A stretch of 64,000 nucleotides of DNA. Source: Sinomicrobium pectinilyticum (lineage in GTDB: Bacteria; Bacteroidota; Bacteroidia; Flavobacteriales; Flavobacteriaceae). Where the stretch lies: the NCBI RefSeq assembly GCF_003725735.1, contig NZ_RJTM01000122.1, positions 1-64,000 on the forward strand. Reading direction: 5' to 3'. The translations under genes and the position numbers were made by a program. Under the pieces are notes generated by a model. The model had not been told where the DNA came from and made no database searches. It worked only from the letters and a program-made list of their open reading frames with translations. Every line of letters starts with the position of its first letter. Position 1 is the first letter of the stretch. Positions 54,369 through 62,018 of the stretch are shown here, one piece after another.

Positions 54369-57300
54369 ATGAAGATTTTTAATATCCAAAGGTTTTTAAT
54401 GTGTCTGGCAGTCGTATTCCTGTCACTTCCATTAGCAGCCAAACAAAACATTGATCCCGGGAATTATGAAGTAACCCTGAAAAAAGCGAATTTAGGAGGG
54501 ATTTTCAATCAGATAGAAGGGCAAACCCCTATTACTTTTGCTTATAATGAAACCATAGATGAAAACACCCTGGTTAATATCCGGGAGGGAAAGCAAAATC
54601 TTGAAACCTGCCTGGAACAAATATCTTCCCAGCTAAACATAACCTTTAATTTCGTTGAAAACACAGCTTATGTTGTTCCCAAAGAAAATAAACCTGCAAA
54701 ACAGCAATCCATACGGGTAAACGGAACGGTAAGAGATGATCAGAATTTGCCACTTGCCGGGGCAACCGTAGTGGAAAAAGGGACAAATAATGGTGTTTCT
54801 ACGGATTTCGACGGTAATTTTTCCATAGATGTTTCCGGCACCGGAGCAATACTCCGGGTATCTTATATGGGCTTTACCCCTTATGAAGTGGAAGTTTCGC
54901 AGAGCGGTAACCTGGAAATCGTTTTAACAGAAGACCGTAATGTACTCGATGAAGTCCTGGTCGTAGGCTATGGTACACAGAAGAAAGCAAACCTTACCGG
55001 GGCGGTAAGCCAGGTAAGCGGGGAAGATCTAGATAACCGCCCGATAACCAACCTTAATTCCGGTTTGCAGGGGCTCCTTCCCGGGGTTACCATAACCGGG
55101 GCTTCCGGGGCTCCCGGTAACAATGCAGGGAACATTCGTATAAGAGGAGTCGGTACCTGGGGTGACGCTAATCCCCTCGTGGTCATCGATGGCGTACCGG
55201 GTGGAGACCTGAATATTCTCAATCCCAAAGATATAGAGAGTGTTTCCGTATTAAAAGATGCTGCTTCTTCTTCCATTTACGGGGTTAGAGGTGCAAACGG
55301 GGTTATCCTGGTAACAACCAAAAAAGGGAGTACAGGAAAACCGAGCCTGTCTTATGATTTTTATTACGGCTTTCAAAATCCGACGGCTTTGCCCGATCGC
55401 CTCGGCTCCCCCGAGTATATGGAACTTTTAAACGAATCGCAGGTGAATGTGGGGCGAAATCCTACTTATACTGAAGATGAAATAAGGATAGCAAGGGAAG
55501 GAACAGATCCGGATAACTATGCCAATACCAATTGGATCAAAGAAGTGTATAAAGACTATGCCCCCCAGGAAAATCATAACCTTGCTATTAATGGCGGTAG
55601 CGAGAACCTGAATTACTACCTGTCATACGGATACCTGAAAGAGGGCGGATTGATAACAGGGGATAACTACAATTCCGAACGGAATAATACCCGGGTAAAG
55701 ATCAATACTACACTTTTTGACCACCTGGATGTCACGGCAAACCTCGGTTATATAGACAGGAATTTTTCCGGTTCTTCACAAAATATGGGACCGTTGTACC
55801 AGGCACTTACCATCATACCTTTGGTGCCGGTAAGGAATTCTGCAGGAGGATGGGGATATATCGGGGGGTCGAGCAATCCCGTTGCGGTGGCCAGTGATGC
55901 CGGTACCAGCGATTTTTCATCTGAAGAGTTCACAGGAAATATCCAGGCAGTTCTGAATGTATTCGACGGTTTTAAAGTAACAGCCCGTTACGGACTCGTA
56001 AAATATAACTCGCGAAAAAATGTTTTCGAGAGAACCATCAATTATTACAGCCCGGAAACCGGGGACCTGTTGTGGCAGACCGGCTATCCCAACAAAATAA
56101 CCACCAGCAGTTACAAAGGAATTTACCAGACCTTTATCGGAACGGCCGAATACGAAAAGAATTTTTCGGATGTACATCATGTAAAACTTCTTGTCGGGGC
56201 TTCGCAGGAAGAAACCATAAATGACGATCTGGGAGCTTCCCGGACAAACCTGGCTTCGTCTTCGACCGGACATATCAACCTGGGGACGGAAAACCAGTTA
56301 AACAGCGGGTCTCATAAAGAAAATGCCCTTCAATCCGTTTTCGGAAGGGCAAATTATGCGTTTAAAGATAAGTACCTTGCGGAAATTGATTTCCGGTACG
56401 ATGGTTCTTCACGTTTTTCAGACAGTGTAAGGTGGGAGCTTTTTTCCGCGGCATCACTGGGCTGGGTATTTACCAAAGAATCCTTTCTGGAAAACCTGGG
56501 ACCTTTGAATTATGGCAAAATACGTGCTTCTTATGGTACACAGGGGAACGATCGCATAGCCGACCTGGCCTATCTTGATATCCTGGGGCCCATAACCACT
56601 ATGCCTATCGGAAATGAACTTACCATAGGATACCGTCAGACTATTGTGGGAAACCAGATGCTGACCTGGGAAACTTCCAAAAAGACCGATATCGGTTTGG
56701 ACCTGGGTTTTTTTAAGAACCGGTTACTCCTGAATTTTGATTATTATATCAATAAAACAGATAATATTTTATTAAGGCTCCCTATCCCTGATATTTTCGG
56801 GGGACCGGACTATCCGTATCAGAATGCAGGTTCCGTGGAAAACAAGGGCTGGGAACTTCAACTGGGGTGGCAGGACCAGGTTAAGGATTTTAGCTATAAC
56901 CTGAATTTCAATTTCTCCGATGTACGGAACAAAGTAGTGGATCTGGGAGGTACAGAACCTACATTGGGCGACAGGATACGTATGATAGGGGAGCCACTCG
57001 ATGCTTTTTACGGCCTTGTGGCCGACCGTATTGCCCAGGAATCGGACTTTACCTATAATGAGGCAGACGGGACCTATACGCCCAACTTTCCTTATATAGA
57101 CGGAGACCCGGTGCAACCCGGAGATCTTATTTATAAAGATCTTAACGGGGACGGGGAAGTAGATCTGGTAAATGACCGTAAGGTTATAGGAAGCCATATT
57201 CCCCGTTATACTTTCGGGTTCAGGGGGGCAGCAGCATTCCGCGGATGCGATTTCAGCTTTTTCCTCCAGGGTGTGGGTAAGGCAGACGGATTGCTTACCG

Positions 57301-57698
57301 GCCCGGCAAGACATGCTTTTATATCCGAAAGCGCTATGCCACAGGACATCCACCTGGACCGATGGACCCCGGAAAATACAGATGCGGGTTACCCGAGACT
57401 GACCTATCAGCAATCCTATAACCAGCGACTGTCCACATACTGGCTGGAAGATGCTTCCTACATCCGGCTGAAAAACATTCAACTCGGATATACACTTCCC
57501 GCTTCCGTTACCGAAAAATTCAGGGCTACCAAACTGAGGATATATTTCTCTGCCGATAACCTGTTCACCATAACCGATTATTTCAAAGGGTATGACCCCG
57601 AATCCCCGGTAGATAATGTCAAAGATCCTGTGACTAACGGACAATTCTATCCGCAACTGAAAACTTTTGTCTTCGGCCTCAATGTAACCTTCAGATAA
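54369..57698 (+). CDS. SusC/RagA family TonB-linked outer membrane receptor with STN domain
   Basis: Domains in order: signal peptide (about 1-24); STN signalling domain (about 30-105, YEVTLKKANLGGIFNQIE...CLEQISSQLNITFNFV); carboxypeptidase-regulatory domain (about 113-195, VNGTVRDDQNLPLAGATVVEKG); TonB-box-like DEVLVVGYGTQKK; plug (IRIRGVGTWGDANPLVVIDGVPGG, ILKD-like VLKDAASSSIYGVRGANGVILVTTKKG); then a large barrel. Length 1109 is typical. With SusD (12 bp downstream) it imports a substrate through the outer membrane. The STN domain links it to the sigma/anti-sigma pair upstream. Confidence 0.96.
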   Translation: MKIFNIQRFLMCLAVVFLSLPLAAKQNIDPGNYEVTLKKANLGGIFNQIEGQTPITFAYNETIDENTLVNIREGKQNLETCLEQISSQLNITFNFVENTAYVVPKENKPAKQQSIRVNGTVRDDQNLPLAGATVVEKGTNNGVSTDFDGNFSIDVSGTGAILRVSYMGFTPYEVEVSQSGNLEIVLTEDRNVLDEVLVVGYGTQKKANLTGAVSQVSGEDLDNRPITNLNSGLQGLLPGVTITGASGAPGNNAGNIRIRGVGTWGDANPLVVIDGVPGGDLNILNPKDIESVSVLKDAASSSIYGVRGANGVILVTTKKGSTGKPSLSYDFYYGFQNPTALPDRLGSPEYMELLNESQVNVGRNPTYTEDEIRIAREGTDPDNYANTNWIKEVYKDYAPQENHNLAINGGSENLNYYLSYGYLKEGGLITGDNYNSERNNTRVKINTTLFDHLDVTANLGYIDRNFSGSSQNMGPLYQALTIIPLVPVRNSAGGWGYIGGSSNPVAVASDAGTSDFSSEEFTGNIQAVLNVFDGFKVTARYGLVKYNSRKNVFERTINYYSPETGDLLWQTGYPNKITTSSYKGIYQTFIGTAEYEKNFSDVHHVKLLVGASQEETINDDLGASRTNLASSSTGHINLGTENQLNSGSHKENALQSVFGRANYAFKDKYLAEIDFRYDGSSRFSDSVRWELFSAASLGWVFTKESFLENLGPLNYGKIRASYGTQGNDRIADLAYLDILGPITTMPIGNELTIGYRQTIVGNQMLTWETSKKTDIGLDLGFFKNRLLLNFDYYINKTDNILLRLPIPDIFGGPDYPYQNAGSVENKGWELQLGWQDQVKDFSYNLNFNFSDVRNKVVDLGGTEPTLGDRIRMIGEPLDAFYGLVADRIAQESDFTYNEADGTYTPNFPYIDGDPVQPGDLIYKDLNGDGEVDLVNDRKVIGSHIPRYTFGFRGAAAFRGCDFSFFLQGVGKADGLLTGPARHAFISESAMPQDIHLDRWTPENTDAGYPRLTYQQSYNQRLSTYWLEDASYIRLKNIQLGYTLPASVTEKFRATKLRIYFSADNLFTITDYFKGYDPESPVDNVKDPVTNGQFYPQLKTFVFGLNVTFR

Positions 57699-57709
57699 TT
57701 TTAAAAGAT

Positions 57710-59356
57710 ATGGACATGAAACGAATAATATACCTTGGCAGTTTATGCTTAATGCTGTTTGCCTGTGACGGGGATTTTCTCGATCGCGATCCGCAGGACC
57801 AGCTTACCAATAATAACTTCTGGGAAAATGAAGAGCAGCTTATATTAGCTGCAAATGCACTCTATTCCAATGTCAAGGCCAAAAATACCGTGAACATGGA
57901 GAATATGGGAGACAATACTCTCTGGCCTTCCACTACGCAATATCAACAGATAGGCAGCGGAAATTACGGTCCGGACCAGACAACCCTGAATACGGAGTGG
58001 ACCACCCAGTACAAAGGAGTGCGCCAGGCCAATGCTTTTCTGGAAAACTATAAAAAAGCCGACATGGATTCCTTGGTGGCCGAACGTCTGGCAGCAGAAG
58101 TGCGAGTGATAAGGGCGCTGATGTACAGTTATCTGACCGCATTCTGGGGAGATGTTCCCCTGGTGACCACAACCCTGGGCCTGGATGAACTGATGATACC
58201 CAGAACCCCGAAAGAAGAAGTTGTGGATTTTCTGCTGGAAGACCTGGAAGATGCAGCCCGGTTCCTTCCTTCGGAAATCCCGACGGGAGAGAACCTCGGG
58301 CGGATGAGCAAAGGAGCCGCCCTGGCACTTAAAGCACGGATAGCCCTTTATAACAACAGGTTTGAAGTTGCCGAAAAAGCGGCAAAAGATGTAATGGACC
58401 TGGGCGTATACGAATTGTTTACCAGTGGTGACCCGTCAAGAAATTATTACGACTTGTTTACAGACGCCGGTAAACTGGCAAATGGAAATAACAGGGAAAC
58501 CATAATAGCCCGGGTGAACCTGGAGGACGTTTCCATGCATAATTTAAGCCGGGAGATCCAGGTACCCGATCAGGTCGTACGATGGAACCCGACTAAGTCT
58601 CTGATAGATTCTTATCTTATGGCAGACGGTCTCCCCATAGATAAGTCACCCTTATATGACGTAAACACCTATGAAGACGTTTTTGAAGATCGTGATCCCA
58701 GGATGATACAAACTATCTTACGACCCGGATCGGAGTGGGGTGGGCGTTATGATGGCCGCGAAGAAAATGATGATCCCGGGATATTTGAAGTCCCGAAATT
58801 TCAATCGGACCGCCGGGGAGCCGTAACCCTCACCGGGTATTACTTTACCAAATATGTCGATTTGGGTGCGGTACCTACGTATAACAGGGACGATAATGAT
58901 TTCCACCTGCTACGCTACGCCGAGGTGCTGTTAACCTATGCCGAAGCCAGGCTGGAGCAGGGAACCCTCACACAGGACGATGTGAACAAGACGATCAATT
59001 TATTGCGGGAACGCGTAGGGATGATCCCCATGAACCTGGCCGAACTGGAAGCCAACGGCCTGAATATAAGAGAAGAAATAAGACGGGAGAGAAGAGTGGA
59101 ACTCGCCCTGGAAGGACAAAGATATTTTGATATAAAACGATGGGAACAAGGAGCGTTTCTCGGAGAAGATGTAAAAGGGACCAATATTCACTGGTTGGCC
59201 GATCCGGAAGCAGCGGGAAATTTACGAACGGATGAAGACGGCTTTATCCTTGCCCATACGGGAAGGACGTTCGATCCGGGAAAACATTACCTGTGGCCCA
59301 TTCCGTTACCTCAATTGGAACGCAATCCTGACCTGGCACAAAATCCGGGCTGGTAA
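57710..59356 (+). CDS. SusD/RagB family nutrient-binding lipoprotein
   Basis: The lipobox is LMLFAC (Cys about 19). The body has the helical TPR-like fold of the family: FWENEEQLILAANALYSNV near the N-terminus, VRVIRALMYSYLTAFWGDVPLV, LALKARIALYNNRFEVA, and LLRYAEVLLTYAEARLEQG. It ends in the usual RVELALEGQRYFDIKRW and LWPIPLPQLERNPDLAQNPGW. It caps the SusC-like channel and binds substrate at the cell surface. An ATG two codons later (57716) is an alternative start. Confidence 0.96.
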   Translation: MDMKRIIYLGSLCLMLFACDGDFLDRDPQDQLTNNNFWENEEQLILAANALYSNVKAKNTVNMENMGDNTLWPSTTQYQQIGSGNYGPDQTTLNTEWTTQYKGVRQANAFLENYKKADMDSLVAERLAAEVRVIRALMYSYLTAFWGDVPLVTTTLGLDELMIPRTPKEEVVDFLLEDLEDAARFLPSEIPTGENLGRMSKGAALALKARIALYNNRFEVAEKAAKDVMDLGVYELFTSGDPSRNYYDLFTDAGKLANGNNRETIIARVNLEDVSMHNLSREIQVPDQVVRWNPTKSLIDSYLMADGLPIDKSPLYDVNTYEDVFEDRDPRMIQTILRPGSEWGGRYDGREENDDPGIFEVPKFQSDRRGAVTLTGYYFTKYVDLGAVPTYNRDDNDFHLLRYAEVLLTYAEARLEQGTLTQDDVNKTINLLRERVGMIPMNLAELEANGLNIREEIRRERRVELALEGQRYFDIKRWEQGAFLGEDVKGTNIHWLADPEAAGNLRTDEDGFILAHTGRTFDPGKHYLWPIPLPQLERNPDLAQNPGW

Positions 59357-59485
59357 CGTACGGATCAAATATATACCTGTATCCGGAAGGCGGTTAACGG
59401 AAAATGTTATAAAGCCCGATAACCGCCGGAGGATCGGGTGTATTTCGTAGTAAGAGAGCAAAAGTTCAATTTTTAAAACACAGCA

Positions 59486-60328
59486 ATGCGCATAATAATA
59501 ACGTTATACATAGCTTTTATAGCCTTTTCCGGTTTTTATTCCTGTAAAGAATCGGGGCACTCCACCAGTAGTGAAAATATGGAAATATCCCGGAAAGATA
59601 GCACAGGAGAAGCTTCCGTAACCGTATTAAGTTATAATATTCACCATTCCAATCCACCTTCACGTCCGGATTATATTGACACCGCTGCCATCGCGGAGGT
59701 AATAAAAAAAAGCGATGCGGATATTGTCGGTTTGCAGGAGGTAGATGTATATACCGAACGTTCCGGAACGGAATTACACATGGCCGGAAAACTAGCGGAA
59801 TTATCCGGAATGGATTATTTCTATTTCTCTAAAGCCATAGATTATAAGGGAGGGGCATATGGTACAGCGATTCTTTCTAAATATCCCTTATCCGATACCT
59901 TGACGATAAACCTGCCATCGGCAGAAGGAACAGAACCGAGGGTACTTTCCGTGGCTACGGTGACCCTGGATAACGGGTATAAGTTCCATTTTGCCAATAC
60001 CCACCTTGATTATACCGATGCTGCCAATAACCTGGACCAGGCGGAACGGGTAGCACAGTATTTCGGAGAATCCGATTTGCCGGTTATTCTTACCGGAGAT
60101 CTCAATGTAGTCCCCGAAAGCAAGACCATCACTTATCTCGATCAGCATTTTGTCCGATCCTGCATAAATGCTTGTTCTTACACTTCTCCTGCAGATAGTC
60201 CGCGGAGAACGATTGATTACATTATGTACAAAGGGATGAATGACTTTACGGTCGAACAACACCGGGTACTCCGGGAAAGCTATGCTTCCGATCATCTGCC
60301 GGTAAAAGCGGTTTTAAAAATGGAATGA
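59486..60328 (+). CDS. Endonuclease/exonuclease/phosphatase (EEP) family lipoprotein
   Basis: The signal has a lipobox (GFYSC, Cys about 20). The EEP fold is shown by VLSYNIHH, VGLQEVD with the metal-binding Glu, ILTGDLNVVPES and the terminal SDHLPVKAVL with the catalytic Asp-His. Family members cleave phosphodiester bonds in nucleic acids, sphingomyelin or phosphoinositides. It lies 129 bp after SusD on the same strand and is probably the degrading enzyme of the locus, attached to the outer membrane. This suggests that the imported substrate contains a phosphodiester. Exact substrate unknown. Confidence 0.9.
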   Translation: MRIIITLYIAFIAFSGFYSCKESGHSTSSENMEISRKDSTGEASVTVLSYNIHHSNPPSRPDYIDTAAIAEVIKKSDADIVGLQEVDVYTERSGTELHMAGKLAELSGMDYFYFSKAIDYKGGAYGTAILSKYPLSDTLTINLPSAEGTEPRVLSVATVTLDNGYKFHFANTHLDYTDAANNLDQAERVAQYFGESDLPVILTGDLNVVPESKTITYLDQHFVRSCINACSYTSPADSPRRTIDYIMYKGMNDFTVEQHRVLRESYASDHLPVKAVLKME

Positions 60329-60408
60329 TTTTGTGGAAGGAGAATTTGCACGCTGTCAATTCTTTAAAAGCCTTGTCGGTTAATTCCGAGGTATGATTTC
60401 CCAAAAAA

Positions 60409-61449
60409 TTATATACTTCCGATACAAAACAACATTTCCTCTGTATTTACCGGAGGTGTGCCTGTTTTATAAAGGATGATACCATTTTCCGGAGATGTAA
60501 TATCAGTTAGCTTATTTCCGAATTCGTCCGTAATATATCCCAGCAATTGGCCTTTGGATATACGGTCCCCACTTCGGAGATCACTGTAAAAAATACCTTT
60601 TGCCGGACTTTTGATGTAATCCTGCCCTGTTATCCATACCTGTTTTTTTGACTTGCGATCACCGGGGTGTCTGTACATTTTCATTTCATCAAGCATATTG
60701 TAAACCCCGGTTTTAATCAGTTGTACGGCGTCTTCCTGAACTGTTCCCAGTTTTCCCGCTTCAATGCTCAATGCGGTAATGCCCTGTTGTGTGGCATGTT
60801 TAAAAGCGTATAGTGCAGGTTCTTCCGGCCCGATGTTATACGGGTATACAACGTTGTACTTAAAGCCCGCTGCCCGGGTAAGCTTCCTGGCCAACCGGTT
60901 CTGTACGGGAGAGTCCTTTCTGTCATAATAACATACAAAAGGCAAAAGGTCTTCATTGGCATCGCCTCCGTGAATATCCAGAAATATATCCGACCGGGGT
61001 ATGATCTCTTCGGAAATATAGTGGGCTATCCGTTCTGTTATAGTGCCGTTTTTGTTCCCTGGAAACACACGGTTCAGGTTTTTTGCGTCCTGCGGATTAA
61101 AAAAAACGGTTCTGCCATAAAAGCCCGGAGTGTTAGCTATGGGGATGATGACCAGCGTGCCGTTGAGTTTAACCGGGTCTATTTCTGTCAATATGTCCTG
61201 TAAAGCAATAATTGGCGGGTATTCATAGCCGTGTATTCCGCCAACTATGGTAAATACCGGGCCTTTGTTTTTTCCTTTGATGACACTTATGGGCAGTGTA
61301 GCCTCATCTTTGGTATCTATGATTTTCAGCAATGTGTCCAATCTGCTTGCGGGAGAAATATTTTTCCAAAGGATAAAATCGTTTTGGGCGTGTAAGGCAC
61401 TATTGGAATTACACAACAATAACATAAAGGCAATCTGTAATATTTTCAT
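60409..61449 (-). CDS. Secreted M14/succinylglutamate desuccinylase-aspartoacylase family hydrolase
   Basis: The signal peptide ends ALHAQ (about 1-22). The zinc site is H73-xx-E76 (GGIHGYEYPP) and H160 (FLDIHGGDANED), and E230 (LSIEAGKLG) is the probable catalytic Glu. Length 346. The family hydrolyses amide bonds of acyl amino acids or C-terminal peptide bonds; being exported, it may act on periplasmic peptides. Its promoter region carries one of two matching palindromic boxes shared with the lanthipeptide precursor gene, so the two genes may be co-regulated. Confidence 0.9.
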   Translation of the reverse strand: MKILQIAFMLLLCNSNSALHAQNDFILWKNISPASRLDTLLKIIDTKDEATLPISVIKGKNKGPVFTIVGGIHGYEYPPIIALQDILTEIDPVKLNGTLVIIPIANTPGFYGRTVFFNPQDAKNLNRVFPGNKNGTITERIAHYISEEIIPRSDIFLDIHGGDANEDLLPFVCYYDRKDSPVQNRLARKLTRAAGFKYNVVYPYNIGPEEPALYAFKHATQQGITALSIEAGKLGTVQEDAVQLIKTGVYNMLDEMKMYRHPGDRKSKKQVWITGQDYIKSPAKGIFYSDLRSGDRISKGQLLGYITDEFGNKLTDITSPENGIILYKTGTPPVNTEEMLFCIGSI

Positions 61450-61518
61450 AACAATTTGTTTTTATTTTTTGACTGACGGAGATACTACAGCAAATCTTTT
61501 TGTTCATCTTTATTTATA

Positions 61519-61536
61519 TGCAACTAAATTGCAAAT
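61519..61536. promoter_or_regulatory. Palindromic box 1 overlapping the hydrolase promoter
   Basis: TGCAACTA-AA-TTGCAAAT differs from box 2 only in its two centre bases. Its right end overlaps the minus-strand promoter element CAAATATA (61532-61539), the position expected for an operator. Confidence 0.6.
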
Positions 61537-61539
61537 ATA
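61532..61539 (-). promoter_or_regulatory. Bacteroidota-type -7 element for the M14-type hydrolase
   Basis: On the minus strand the sequence reads TATATTTG, an exact TAnnTTTG, 83 bp upstream of the ATG at 61449. Confidence 0.6.
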
Positions 61540-61682
61540 TCTATAATTTGTTGCTCGGTTGGACATAACAGTCGAAAAGGTATAGCGGGGGAGCATTCTA
61601 TGGAGAACAGAATAGATGTTTAAAGATCTGATTATCAGAGTATTATAATGATGTATGAAAAAGGTAAAATAAGCGTGAATTT

Positions 61683-61703
61683 ATTTGCAACTATGTTGCA
61701 AAT
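61683..61703. promoter_or_regulatory. Palindromic box 2 upstream of the lanthipeptide gene
   Basis: A perfect palindrome with 9-bp arms (ATTTGCAAC at 61683-61691, GTTGCAAAT at 61695-61703) and a 3-base centre. The 18-bp segment 61686-61703 matches box 1 at 16 of 18 positions. A third partial copy, GTTGCAAC, is at 61720-61727. It lies where the -33 region of the precursor promoter would be. Confidence 0.65.
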
Positions 61704-61783
61704 GTTTTATTTTAGTTCTGTTGCAACCGGGGATAAGCCGAAAACCCGTTAAACAGTAGGCATAACCTTTTAAAAATTAAGCC

Positions 61784-61975
61784 ATGAAGAATCATGCAGA
61801 GAACATTAAATTAAATCTCGAAGACCTACAATTGGAAAGTTTTGTAACCAGTATCGACAGTGAAGTTGCTTCCCGTTTAGCAGGTGGATTGGGTAATCTA
61901 TCCCATCCTACCCATACGGAGCCCACAGATGATCATCATAATCCTCCGGTTGAATGTACAACAGTTATCTGTTAA
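61784..61975 (+). CDS. Class I lanthipeptide precursor (Bacteroidota type)
   Basis: This is a 63-residue peptide. Residues 1-35 are a leader with the LanB-binding-like LNLEDLQLESFVTSID and end in RLAGG, the usual cut site. The core of 28 residues (36-63) has one Ser (40), five Thr (43, 45, 48, 59, 60) and two Cys (58 and 63, ECTTVIC at the end), so at most two thioether rings. It is unusually rich in His and Pro (HPTHTEPTDDHH). No other copy of the peptide is in the window. The LanC-like gene converges on it from the right, 43 bp away. Leader style and core composition support the class; ring pattern is unknown. Confidence 0.85.
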   Translation: MKNHAENIKLNLEDLQLESFVTSIDSEVASRLAGGLGNLSHPTHTEPTDDHHNPPVECTTVIC

Positions 61976-61989
61976 TTTCCACTTTTAAT

Positions 61990-62017
61990 AGAAGAGGCTC
62001 GTCAAAAGGCCTCTTCT
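61990..62017. terminator. Hairpin between lanthipeptide and LanC-like genes
   Basis: A 9-bp stem (AGAAGAGGC at 61990-61998, GCCTCTTCT at 62009-62017) with a 10-base loop lies between the two converging stops. The T-rich tail is short and interrupted, so termination is likely but not strong. Confidence 0.6.
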
Positions 62018-62018
62018 C

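Larger units (their letters stand above)
61450..61783. other. Divergent control region of the hydrolase and the lanthipeptide gene
   Basis: This 334-bp stretch contains a minus-strand promoter element, two near-identical palindromic boxes and a third half-match at 61720-61727. It is AT-rich and has no coding frame. A plus-strand -7 candidate TAGTTCTG (61713-61720, one mismatch to TAnnTTTG) lies about 65 bp before the precursor ATG. Confidence 0.6.
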
